Positions 56,090 to 64,000 of a DNA stretch of 64,000 nt are shown here, in pieces. The translations under genes and the position numbers were made by a program. Every line of letters begins with the position of its first letter. Positions within the stretch are counted from its first letter, which is position 1. The notes under the pieces are model-generated. The model made no database searches. It had not been told where the DNA came from and worked only from the letters and a program-made list of their open reading frames with translations. The DNA comes from JAXMBN01 sp046349875. GTDB lineage: Bacteria; Planctomycetota; Planctomycetia; Pirellulales; Pirellulaceae. The stretch spans positions 17,696 through 81,695 of the forward strand of contig JAXMBN010000026.1 of assembly GCA_046349875.1 (NCBI GenBank), read 5' to 3'.

Positions 56090-57526
56090 TCAGTGCGATT
56101 CTGTCGACGCATCTTTTGCTGAACCATTCTCTTGACCATGGGTCGCGGAACGGTGTTCAAGCAAATCGATTGCTGCTTGGAATCGCGATTCGACTCCCAG
56201 CTGTGGAACCAACCCATTCCCTACGATGAGAATGGCAAAGAGTGCAGCGGCCCATTTCTCCGAGGGTTGGCTTGTAAGAGGAATCGAAGCGTGATGTTTG
56301 GTTCCCGTAAAAATGCGAAAGAACGCTTGCATCACGCACATACCATTGAGTGCCGCAGACAAAATCAAGAGCGTTCCACCGACAGGCGAAACGTCGACGG
56401 TCGAATCGACCAACAATTCCGACGCGATGAATCCAATGGTTCCTGGAAAACCAACGCTCGCTAATCCCGTCAAGAGAAAGAAGGCGGCAAGCGAAGGCAT
56501 ATGGTCGAACAATCCATGATGCACATCGAGTCGCAATCGGCCCGTTCTCGATTCGACGCATCGCAGCATCAAGCCAAATCCAGTCATGGCCAATCCAATA
56601 GAAAGCCATACGCAAAGTGCGCCGGCTAGACCCAGTGGCGTTGCGGTTTCAAGTCCCACCAGGACCAGCGAAGAATGGCTCAAGAAAAGGAAACAGAACA
56701 TCCGGCGAGCTTCCCGCTGAATCAGAGCCATCCCTGACGCGTAAACTGCCGTGGCGAGCGACATCACGGCGATCCATTGAAGCATCCAATCAGGAGCCAC
56801 TGGGACGAACAGTCGCATCGTTGCATAGGCTCCAAGCATCGGAGTCACAAACAATAGGCTTGATCCGAAGCTTGCCTTTTCGAAGAGGTCGGTGAGCCAA
56901 CAATGGATCGGCGCTACACCATTGCGAAGAAGAACGGCCAAACCAAGCAAGCCAACTCCCACATGATGCCACGAACCTTCCGGCGAGAATTGAATCAATC
57001 CCATTCCAACAACCAGGAGGATCCCAAATAAACCCATATGAAAAAGAAAAACGCGAGGTGATCGTTTCCGGTTTTGTATTTCCCAAGCCAATGGCAATGT
57101 ACCTAAGATCAGCAACACAATGACGATCCAAGGGCTATGACAGGCGAGCGTTGCCAATGTAATGCTCTGTGATAGCAAGGCCGTGCGAAACGAGAATTTC
57201 GATGCTTTGCTTTTGAGAGTCACAAGGAACGTGGCAAAGAAAATCAGAGAAGCGAGTGGGAATAAGGGAGCATTCAACTCATCGATAACGAGTACATTGA
57301 ATCCCAGCACTTTGGAAAGGAAGTCCCAATGGTCATGTGCTTCATAGGTATGAAGATAAGCGAAGTCGATCCACGCAATGACCGAACAGAGCAGCGTTAA
57401 AAGGCTCGAAGCTAAAGCGAAAGGGCTAACGTTTTGAGGTAGCCGGATGCGAATCGAAGCAATCCATGAAACGAATGGAATCGCGATCATCAATTCCAAC
57501 AACCAAGGTAGATGGAGTTCTTTCAT
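56090..57526 (-). CDS. ND4/NuoM-like proton-translocating subunit of the Dab operon
   Basis: A 478-residue membrane protein with about 13 helices of the NuoM/MrpD type: FLFHMGLFGILLVVGMGLI, VLLRNGVAPIHCWLTDLFEKA (the conserved Pro/Lys loop), MFCFLFLSHSSLVLVG and VGFPGTIGFIASELL. The Lys and Glu positions used for proton transfer are partly kept. It starts with ATGA overlap on the DabB-like stop, so it is third in the DabA-DabB operon. Most DAB systems have only two subunits, so this third one may be an added antiporter module. Confidence 0.82.
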   Translation of the reverse strand: MKELHLPWLLELMIAIPFVSWIASIRIRLPQNVSPFALASSLLTLLCSVIAWIDFAYLHTYEAHDHWDFLSKVLGFNVLVIDELNAPLFPLASLIFFATFLVTLKSKASKFSFRTALLSQSITLATLACHSPWIVIVLLILGTLPLAWEIQNRKRSPRVFLFHMGLFGILLVVGMGLIQFSPEGSWHHVGVGLLGLAVLLRNGVAPIHCWLTDLFEKASFGSSLLFVTPMLGAYATMRLFVPVAPDWMLQWIAVMSLATAVYASGMALIQREARRMFCFLFLSHSSLVLVGLETATPLGLAGALCVWLSIGLAMTGFGLMLRCVESRTGRLRLDVHHGLFDHMPSLAAFFLLTGLASVGFPGTIGFIASELLVDSTVDVSPVGGTLLILSAALNGMCVMQAFFRIFTGTKHHASIPLTSQPSEKWAAALFAILIVGNGLVPQLGVESRFQAAIDLLEHRSATHGQENGSAKDASTESH

Positions 57527-58911
57527 CGCGTGCTCTCCTCGCTGTCAACATTCGCCGAGATATGATCCGATACTCGAGAGTCACCGCCAGATAGCCAATC
57601 CGTCCACGCTCGCTCCCAACGATCAAATTGTCGAAACATACGATCAAACGGCCCTACAATCCATTCTTGTATGAGACTATCCAAATAGCCTCGCTCCAAG
57701 GCAAATCGGAAGACGCGAAGCTGCAATCCCGCCGGAAGCTGCCGTACTAATGCTGGGGATGTATTGACGACATGGTCGCCGATCGCATTTTCGATGGTTC
57801 GATAATCTCGCAGAAGATTGGGGGCGCGAAGAAGTTGAAGGGATCGCATACAAGCATGTCCAAGCAAATGGACGAGCGCCACATACCACCAGCCCATTCC
57901 GATTTCGGCCACGATGATACCGACTTGCGTTAGCGAAGCAAAAGCCAAAGCCGACTTCACATCCGATTGGACGCGCCCCACGATGACGGCATAACAAGCC
58001 GTTGCCAATCCCCACAGGACGATAATCACTTGAAGCGTGGTCGAGCATTGAAGAATGGGGCTCGCTCGCATCAGCAGGAACGCACCCAAGTGCACCGACA
58101 GTGCCCCGTAGAAGACAGCACTACTGGGCGTGGGACCTTCCATCGCTCGCGGCAACCATCCCGAAAAGGGTATCAATGCCGATTTACCCGCGGCGGCGAT
58201 CAAGAGAAGCATGCCCACGGTAAGGGCTTGCCATTCCGTCAACGATGCCTTTCCCACCGGCCATGCCGTAGAGCCCAACAGTTCTGCAAAATTCCCTTCA
58301 CCCGTCAAATGATGCAAGAAGATGGCCGCAATCAAAAAGGATGCGTCCGCGATTCGATATACAGCCCAAACCCGTTGACCATTGCGAACTGGCGAGGGAC
58401 GATCGTGAAAATAGGCGACTAACAGAGCCGAAGACAAACCAACCAATTCCCATCCCAAAAACAATGCTTCGATCGTAAAGGCCAACGAAGCCAGGGTCAT
58501 ACCTGCCAAGAAAATGGAAAAGAACAAAAAGAATCGTTGATAACCGCTCTCGCGATGCAGGTAGATTGCACCAAAAGCTCCAATCGTTCCGCAAAGAACG
58601 TACGACATAATCGCCATGGGAACGCTGAGCCGATCGAACACAAAACGAAGATCGAAGTGAAAATGTTGATGGTGTCCAGGGACTTTGAGAACCACAAAGT
58701 CAGCAAGGTGAAACTCTAATCTTCGCTCGCCCGACGCCAACATAAAGATCAAGACGGCAAGGGATGCACCTAAACCAACGAGCACGCAGGATTTACAAAG
58801 CGTCGAGATGGCCGATTCCGATAATCGGATACCCATAAAAAATGAGATCGCCAGACACGCCACCAATACCATGGGACTGACGACGCTTAAAAATTCCAGA
58901 AGATTCAACAT
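57523..58911 (-). CDS. dabB: DabB-like (NuoL/ND5 family) proton-conducting subunit
   Basis: A 462-residue membrane protein of the ND5/NuoL family: FVFDRLSVPMAIMSYVLCG, FFLFFSIFLAGMTLASLAF, LFLGWELVGLSSALLVAYF, AAAGKSALIPFSGWLPRAMEGPTPSSAVFY and LAFASLTQVGIIVAEIG. It lacks the long NuoL transverse helix, as DabB does. With DabA it would form an energy-coupled inorganic carbon transporter in the inner membrane. The gene lies 42 bases after DabA and overlaps the next by ATGA. Confidence 0.86.
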   Translation of the reverse strand: MLNLLEFLSVVSPMVLVACLAISFFMGIRLSESAISTLCKSCVLVGLGASLAVLIFMLASGERRLEFHLADFVVLKVPGHHQHFHFDLRFVFDRLSVPMAIMSYVLCGTIGAFGAIYLHRESGYQRFFLFFSIFLAGMTLASLAFTIEALFLGWELVGLSSALLVAYFHDRPSPVRNGQRVWAVYRIADASFLIAAIFLHHLTGEGNFAELLGSTAWPVGKASLTEWQALTVGMLLLIAAAGKSALIPFSGWLPRAMEGPTPSSAVFYGALSVHLGAFLLMRASPILQCSTTLQVIIVLWGLATACYAVIVGRVQSDVKSALAFASLTQVGIIVAEIGMGWWYVALVHLLGHACMRSLQLLRAPNLLRDYRTIENAIGDHVVNTSPALVRQLPAGLQLRVFRFALERGYLDSLIQEWIVGPFDRMFRQFDRWERAWTDWLSGGDSRVSDHISANVDSEESTR

Positions 58912-58953
58912 GGAGATAATGGTTCACTCAGTCAGGTTGAGAAAGTAATCGAA

Positions 58954-61900
58954 TCAATAGCGTCGAGGAGAATAAGGGTTGCCAGCTTCCAGCTTGGCAA
59001 ATCCAAGATGGTCGCGTTGGCCTTGATACCAATCGATGGAGGTTTCAGCGACCGATAGGTTCTTGTCTTGCGGCACATAAGCTACAAACCGTCCATCGCG
59101 AAGCACTTGGATGGCCGAGGAATCTGGATCAAGCGTCGCGATTTGAACCCAATCGTTTCCAACCATCTGTTGGATTTGCGGATTGTTCTCGAAGATGCGT
59201 AGCAGAATTTCTGGACGCGTTTCTATCAAGAACAGGATGCGCATCGGCTCATGGATTTCAACCATCTGTTGGCTGAGCCCCGTTCGCAGATCGCTCAGAG
59301 CACCTTCCATCACGCCGAGCATCGATGCAATGTTATGAGGAAGCTTGGATCCACATCCATAGCCAGCAGGATCGACGCAGGAGAAGTAGTATTCCAAACT
59401 AATACCACCGCAAACCGGAATCACCGCTTGCAGAATGCGATTGAGAATCGTTCCATTGGCGTCATCGCGAGTGGGATCGTAGGAAGTCAAAAATGTACGA
59501 CGATCCAAGAAAAGGCATCGCGTGCGGCCTCGCCTTCCAACCATGCAAACGGCATTGGTAGCGTGATTGTATTCAGGACGCGCTTGAGCGAGATCTTCGG
59601 ATCTTGCTTCCACATGCCGAAGTGCCTGCTTGGGAGAGAGATCCAATGGAGCCGATTCAAATCGGCGACACCGTTCATGGGCATTTCGCTGCCGCGCTTC
59701 ATCAAGAATGGTGAGTGCTTGACTAATCCCACTTCGATGCGCTGGCGGCGATCGTTCGAGATCATAAAGCTGGATCTGATCATCGCACGTGTTGTGATAA
59801 CCACCCAAGAACCATGCGGTGGATGGGATGAAGATTCCTTGGTCCGCCAGCAAGGCGCGAACTCGTGCATCGTTGCAAATGTCGGCGAGAGCGCGAGCAT
59901 TCGGGCCTCCGCGTCCTCCGCCACATGCTCCACAGTTGTAGGCAGATTCGTGGGGATTATTAAGGCTTGATGAGCCGTGCCCCAAAATGAGTACCAAGTT
60001 GGCGCATCGATTAGCAAGTCCCGTATCTTCCAGGAATCGCTTGGCCATCGCTGCCATTTCTTTGACGCGATAACCTCGGTGTCCATTGTCGGGCCCCGTC
60101 GTTTCTTCGGTTCGCTCAATGACGAGTTGGGTCATTTCGGGAGGCTGCACCACGCTTCCCAAGAAGGCCCGCATACGGGCCGTCAATCTTGGAAAGAGAA
60201 CGCGCATCACCATAGGCAACGATGCAAAGGTACCAACAAATGCAGCCAACGTCCCCGCGAAGAATCCTCGGCTTCCCATGTGCACTCGGTGCGATGCTCG
60301 GCCAATCGTTTTGCGCGTTGCAGCTCGCTTCCGATCGACATGCTCCAACCACGAAGCCGGTGTTTCCGCTACATAATGTTGTGGCTTGACGACGATTGGA
60401 CAAAGCGGAATGAAGTGAGCATCCGAAACGCCACGAAAATACATGGGGACATTGAAGAAGCCTGCGGCACCATAAGTCTCGACTCGAGGATCGACTTCCT
60501 CCACATGACGGCGCAGCGATTCTTCGCGATCGTCGATGCAGGTGACGAGTTGAAACAAAGGCTTTTCTGGGGCCAATGGTTTTTGATCGGCATGCGTCGC
60601 TATGGCATCCAACACTGCCACACGATAATGGCGCTCATAAGCAAGCTGGAAAGCACGACGACGCTCCAATGCACCGAACGCTTCCACATCTCCCACCAAT
60701 CGACTCCACTCTTGTCGCGACAACGAGAACAGCTCGCGAGGTCCCCAACCCAAGAGTTGAGAAACCTGGAACAGCAAAAAGGCTCGCTGCTCCCGATCAT
60801 CGGTAGCCGTAGCATGCTGCTTGGCCTCGCGATGAATCTTCTTGAGTAGGTCTGTCACTGAACCGCTAAAATGGAAGTGTTCGCGAGCAATCGATTCACT
60901 TGCAGCGCGATCCAGCAACAGCCGAATCGCTAAATAGCCTTCCAATGAACCTGCTGGTGCTGGACGAAGAGTCCAATCCGCATTGGTTTCCATCTGCCAA
61001 ATCATCCCTGCCCATCCCGATAGAGCCAAAAGCGATTCGGTGATGTATTCATCCCAATGAGAACTGGGAATATGTAATGCCTTGAGCGAAACAGCAATGG
61101 ATTCGATCGGCGTCAGCTGAGCGTGCCCTTCTTCTTGAATCGACCGACGAGCCTGTTGCAACCAAGAATCGCCCAGCCAACTCGGAGATCCCATCACCTC
61201 CAAAAAGCACTGGAAGATTCCGCGCTCACGATTGGGCAACGACCATGAGGCAAAGCCTTGATCGAGGTAAGCAGAAGTAAAACGAATCAACAAATCATTG
61301 GCAAGGAGATCAGGGTCGCGCTGCGTAATCCGCAAGATATCCTCGCGAAGTCGTCGCTTGATCGTTCCATGGGTCTCATGCGCATGCCCTGCTTGCGCAC
61401 CTTGGTGGCACATTTGCCACAGCAGTTGCAACGTCACCGTCTCCCAAATGGCATCGTCCCATTGCGATACCTTTTGAAGATCAAGATGTGTGAAGAGATG
61501 CTGAAACATCTCAACCAAGCGAGGCGCCGATTCGGGATGCTTGAGCACGGCCAAGACCCAACTCCGGGTATCAGCCGAAAGCCGTCTTCGCTCTGAGTCC
61601 GAAACCTCTGAGCGAAACTGTTGGATGGCATTGGTTTCAGCGATGTACCACCGCAACTCAGATGTCGGCGCCGAAAGAATCGGATACCGCAACATCGTCG
61701 CTCGCAATTCGATACGAGACCGACCTAAAACGATCTCCTCATGGGCTGCTTGCTGAAGATCTTCTCGAAGGATCGCATCGAGATCGCGAGTATCAATCCG
61801 CCCGCGTCCCATCTCTTCGCGAAATCGCTTTTCCGAAAAATAGGGCTGACAATGAAACGTTTGCCAGCCTTCTAATACAGCCTCATGAAACGAATGATGC

Positions 61901-62094
61901 TCGAAGGCGTGCCTGGCAGCGTATTGTGATATTACGAAGACAGCGATCGGACCTTGAGTTGGCAGAAGATGGATCGCATGATCAAGGGCGCACGCTTGAG
62001 CAGAGAGCAATAAATCAGACGATTCGTCGGTGGCGGGGACATCAAGTTGGGCCAATCCTCTCTGGCGTGCCATGCACAATCGTCTGCTTTGCAA
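58954..62094 (-). CDS. dabA: DabA (DUF2309/UPF0753) inorganic carbon transporter subunit
   Basis: A 1,046-residue cytoplasmic-side subunit of the DAB carbon-concentrating system. It has a beta-carbonic-anhydrase-like zinc site: Cys519 and Asp521 (TCIDDREE), His706 (LGHGSSS) and Cys721 (NCGACGGGRGG). The 2- and 15-residue spacings match characterised DabA. It converts CO2 to bicarbonate at the membrane, driven by the DabB partner. Near residue 55 the reading FVISQYAARHAFE stands where the family has FxxHNTLxAFE; an HNTL appears one base out of frame, so a pair of indels at about 61908-61934 is likely. The start could be Met1 or Met8. Confidence 0.92.
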   Translation of the reverse strand: MQSRRLCMARQRGLAQLDVPATDESSDLLLSAQACALDHAIHLLPTQGPIAVFVISQYAARHAFEHHSFHEAVLEGWQTFHCQPYFSEKRFREEMGRGRIDTRDLDAILREDLQQAAHEEIVLGRSRIELRATMLRYPILSAPTSELRWYIAETNAIQQFRSEVSDSERRRLSADTRSWVLAVLKHPESAPRLVEMFQHLFTHLDLQKVSQWDDAIWETVTLQLLWQMCHQGAQAGHAHETHGTIKRRLREDILRITQRDPDLLANDLLIRFTSAYLDQGFASWSLPNRERGIFQCFLEVMGSPSWLGDSWLQQARRSIQEEGHAQLTPIESIAVSLKALHIPSSHWDEYITESLLALSGWAGMIWQMETNADWTLRPAPAGSLEGYLAIRLLLDRAASESIAREHFHFSGSVTDLLKKIHREAKQHATATDDREQRAFLLFQVSQLLGWGPRELFSLSRQEWSRLVGDVEAFGALERRRAFQLAYERHYRVAVLDAIATHADQKPLAPEKPLFQLVTCIDDREESLRRHVEEVDPRVETYGAAGFFNVPMYFRGVSDAHFIPLCPIVVKPQHYVAETPASWLEHVDRKRAATRKTIGRASHRVHMGSRGFFAGTLAAFVGTFASLPMVMRVLFPRLTARMRAFLGSVVQPPEMTQLVIERTEETTGPDNGHRGYRVKEMAAMAKRFLEDTGLANRCANLVLILGHGSSSLNNPHESAYNCGACGGGRGGPNARALADICNDARVRALLADQGIFIPSTAWFLGGYHNTCDDQIQLYDLERSPPAHRSGISQALTILDEARQRNAHERCRRFESAPLDLSPKQALRHVEARSEDLAQARPEYNHATNAVCMVGRRGRTRCLFLDRRTFLTSYDPTRDDANGTILNRILQAVIPVCGGISLEYYFSCVDPAGYGCGSKLPHNIASMLGVMEGALSDLRTGLSQQMVEIHEPMRILFLIETRPEILLRIFENNPQIQQMVGNDWVQIATLDPDSSAIQVLRDGRFVAYVPQDKNLSVAETSIDWYQGQRDHLGFAKLEAGNPYSPRRY

Positions 62095-62199
62095 CTCAAA
62101 AAGGTGCTTTGGAACGTTGCGAAAACCGCTTAGGAGCTATCTGCAACTGTCGGCCAAGTGCAGGCGAATACCTATTACGAAGCAGTAATCGGAGTGCTC

Positions 62200-62230
62200 T
62201 TGATCGAATTGGGACTGGAGAGGCTATAAT
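62200..62230 (+). promoter_or_regulatory. candidate sigma-70-like promoter
   Basis: TTGATC (62200-62205) and a perfect TATAAT (62225-62230) are separated by 19 bases. It would transcribe + strand sequence towards the small basic gene at 62445, leaving a leader of about 200 bases, or serve as a general promoter in the 350-base spacer after dabA. The spacing is 1-2 bases longer than ideal. Confidence 0.4.
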
Positions 62231-62444
62231 TCAGGATTTCATTCGAGAAGAAAAATTACTTTTCCTGTGGAAAATAGCCGATCGACGAAGAGCTTTCTTC
62301 GTGACAATCTTTAGAAGTCCCCCTAAAAAACAGTTTGGGCAGTATCGGAATGGTATCAGCGACAACCTCGCTGGGTTCCATGGAAGTGGTCGAGATCGTT
62401 TTATTCGGAAATGAGCCAATTTCACTAATTGCGGGTGATCGGAA

Positions 62445-62535
62445 GTGGGTGTAAAGAAAACTGGACGTGGTCGGCGTAAGATTAGGCGGAAGAAACGCGT
62501 ATGCGTGCGCGGAAATTCGCCATCGCAAAAAGTAA
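62445..62535 (+). pseudogene. tiny basic protein (AURKAIP1/COX24-like), two single-base deletions
   Basis: From GTG 62445 the frame reads VGVKKTGRGRRKIRRKKR. Adding one C before the ATG near 62500 and one A in the AAA run near 62514 makes it continue RMRARKIRHRKK to TAA at 62533-62535. The result is a 30-residue Lys/Arg-rich protein like the AURKAIP1/COX24-domain proteins of bacteria, which bind ribosomes (bTHX/bS22-type role). A TATAAT promoter lies upstream and a strong terminator at 62605. As written the frame runs on to 62648 with an unrelated tail. Confidence 0.6.
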
Positions 62536-62604
62536 GCGTCAAACGCACACGTTGTTTGCGCCTCAAAGCGATTCCCTTATTTGCCAACGCAAATTTGGAA
62601 CAGG

Positions 62605-62631
62605 ACGCGGGCCTTTGGTCCGCGTTTTTTT
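62605..62631 (+). terminator. Rho-independent terminator after the small basic gene
   Basis: A 9-bp stem ACGCGGGCC / GGTCCGCGT (one G-T pair) with a TTT loop, followed by a T run (62625-62630) and then TATT. It lies 70 bases after the TAA at 62535. Confidence 0.85.
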
Positions 62632-62655
62632 ATTGGCCAACTCGTTGATAACGCG

Positions 62656-62944
62656 ATGTCATCGAACCAGCCTGACCATGCAACAGTTACCGCGCAACCT
62701 AATGAAACGGTATTCCATCGATCTACGGATCATCTAGAGAGCGATGAGAACAGCAAGGAAGCAAGTTCGCCCGATGACACCACATGGACTCACAAACAAT
62801 GTTCATCGATGGCGCGAAGAATGGGATGAATCCCGATTCGATGCAATCACTCACTGGATGGGTAAATACAAGTCCAGCAATGCAAGCGAATGCGAATCGA
62901 TTTGGCAATTTGATTCGAAAGAAACGCTAGCTACAAGCGAGTGA
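62656..62944 (+). other. possible small gene, frameshifted, uncertain
   Basis: An open frame from ATG 62656 (MSSNQPDHATVTAQPNET) meets a stop near 62829. A second frame continues with WREEWDESRFDAITHWMGKY to 62944, and a single indel near 62810 would join them. The tail has clustered aromatic and acidic residues suggestive of real protein. No family was recognised, so this is a weak call. It lies just upstream of the isomerase gene. Confidence 0.28.
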
Positions 62945-63110
62945 TTCAAGTTTATAAAAATTGGCATCAATTGCTTGATCCTTTTCTTTACATTCGATGA
63001 AAACCTCTCCATACTGTGACCTCCTTATCCACCATTGGACGCGATTGAAAAATGGGTTTTCATCGTGGACACCCCGCATGGTATATGCTTGTCTTTCAGC
63101 GAGAAGCCGG

Positions 63111-63929
63111 ATGCCGAACGCGCCGAGTAACCGACTTGCAGTCAGTGAATTGTCAACCTACCGGTGGTCGTTTGAGGAAGATGTACTCCATTATCGCGCG
63201 AAGGGGTATGAAGCCATCGGAGTGTGGCGAGCCAAGCTGTCGGATTATGGCGAAGAAAAAGCCATCGAACTTCTCAAGGAAAAATCGCTAAAAGTATCTA
63301 GCCTGCAGTGGGCAGGTGGATTCACTGGTAGCGATGGCCGAAGTTTTCGGGAAGCGATGGTCGATGCGTATGATGCGATCGAATTAGCCTCGCAGCTTGA
63401 AGCCAAAACGCTTGTCGTTTTAACTGGAAGTCGAAGTGGGCACACCAAGAGTCATGCTCGTCGGCTGATCACGACAGCTCTTCGCGAATTATCCGAGGCA
63501 GCGCAATGCCATGGCATCCAGCTGGCGTTGGAGCCCATGCATTGCGGGTGTGCTTATGAATGGACCTTTTTGACCGACATTCCGCAAACGCTCGATATCG
63601 TCGCCTCCATCGACGCTAAGAACCTCGGAATCGTGTTCGACTGCTACCACATGGCTCAGGATCAAAACATCGTGGAATGGTTGCCATCGATTGTTCCCAT
63701 GATTCGTTTGGTACAATTGGGCGATGCCAAGGGCGCGCCGATTGGCGAACAAAATCGCTGCCTTCTCGGACATGGATTCGTTCCCCTGACCGATATCGTT
63801 CGGACGATGGAGTCCCATGGGTATCGAGGTTACTACGAGATCGAATTGCTTGGGGAAGAGATCGAGCACATGGATTATGGTTGCGTGCTCGACAACGCTC
63901 GCACCGCCTTCGAATCGATGCTTGCCTAA
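63111..63929 (+). CDS. sugar phosphate isomerase/epimerase (xylose isomerase-like TIM barrel)
   Basis: A 272-residue TIM barrel beginning MPNAPSNRLAVSELSTYRWSFEEDV. It has GYEAIGVWRAKLSDYGEEKAIELL, SLQWAGGFTG, TLVVLTGSRSGHTKSHAR, the metal-ligand Glu region LALEPMHCGCAYEW, LGIVFDCYHMAQD and VQLGDAKG, with a final IELLGEEIEHMDY. This matches the AP endonuclease 2/xylose isomerase-like family. The ATG at 63111 after GAGAAG is preferred to one at 62997, whose extension lacks family features. Unlike the copy at 10.9 kb it has no Tat leader, so it is cytoplasmic. Confidence 0.85.
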   Translation: MPNAPSNRLAVSELSTYRWSFEEDVLHYRAKGYEAIGVWRAKLSDYGEEKAIELLKEKSLKVSSLQWAGGFTGSDGRSFREAMVDAYDAIELASQLEAKTLVVLTGSRSGHTKSHARRLITTALRELSEAAQCHGIQLALEPMHCGCAYEWTFLTDIPQTLDIVASIDAKNLGIVFDCYHMAQDQNIVEWLPSIVPMIRLVQLGDAKGAPIGEQNRCLLGHGFVPLTDIVRTMESHGYRGYYEIELLGEEIEHMDYGCVLDNARTAFESMLA

Positions 63930-64000
63930 TCGTTGCCTTCAGTGTCGACTTCAGCGTTGACTTCCAGTCCCTTGGAAGGCCGCGTCAGAGTCGACTTCAG
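63926..64000 (-). CDS. C-terminal end of a gene cut by the window edge
   Basis: On the - strand, an open frame enters from the window end and stops with TAG at 63926-63928, giving the acidic tail RPSKGLEVNAEVDTEGND. The stop overlaps that of the convergent isomerase. The short GTCGACTTCAG-like repeats seen here lie in this tail. Nothing can be said of the product. Confidence 0.35.
   Translation of the reverse strand: MKSTLTRPSKGLEVNAEVDTEGND

Noticed and set aside
63930..64000. Short repeats GTCGACTTCAG at the window end as a repeat element
   Set aside because: They fall in an open - strand frame with an acidic tail and only three imperfect copies are visible.

Overview
This window looks like a chromosome segment of a planctomycete, probably of the Pirellulales. 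The reasons are three formylglycine sulfatases, a Gfo/Idh/MocA oxidoreductase with a twin-arginine leader, PVC-type proteins with single CxxCH haem sites, sugar-phosphate isomerase/epimerase proteins, a CehA/McbA-type metallohydrolase, and intergenic palindromes. No rRNA, tRNA, CRISPR array, phage or transposase gene was recognised.

Layout. 1-12.5 kb is housekeeping and metabolism: a VOC protein, a FAD monooxygenase/reductase coupled to pdxH, an Uup-type ABC-F ATPase, a PTPS/QueD protein with a CitG-like protein and an alpha/beta hydrolase, a coiled-coil exported protein, rnc and truA. 12.9-14.6 kb holds a FliS-like gene, a 109-bp tandem repeat made of palindromes, and a TPR lipoprotein. 14.9-20.8 kb is a compact operon of TPR, WXG100, two helical proteins and an FtsK/EssC-like ATPase, resembling a type VII secretion locus. 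Facing it, 20.9-27.6 kb encodes TolC, two HlyD-type adaptors and an M50 protease fused to a HlyD domain. 28-30.7 kb is a GGDEF/HD-GYP regulator. 30.7-38.6 kb has two coupled sulfatases, a methyltransferase, a PHP-like hydrolase, an esterase and a DUF2071 protein. 38.6-39.1 kb is an intergenic repeat cluster. 39.2-41.4 kb is a sulfide oxidation/sulfur relay operon (SQR, TusE/DsrC, DsrE). 42-50.5 kb has a SUMF1-domain protein, an oxidoreductase, two haem-site proteins and a third sulfatase. 50.7-56 kb has DUF502, PDZ/YbaY/DUF4214, PstS-like and beta-sandwich exported proteins. 56-62.1 kb is a DabA/DabB-like inorganic carbon uptake operon with an extra ND4-like subunit. The window ends with a tiny basic protein, an isomerase/epimerase and a partial gene.

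Gene cooperation. The strongest functional groupings are the WXG100/FtsK operon, the TolC/HlyD/M50 export operon, the SQR-TusE-DsrE sulfur operon and the DabAB carbon operon.

Sequence quality. At least ten genes carry single- or two-base indels or an in-frame stop. Each is recognisable because the conserved protein continues in another frame, and several lie at homopolymers. This density suggests residual sequencing or consensus errors more than real gene decay. Gene ends and internal segments should be read with that in mind.
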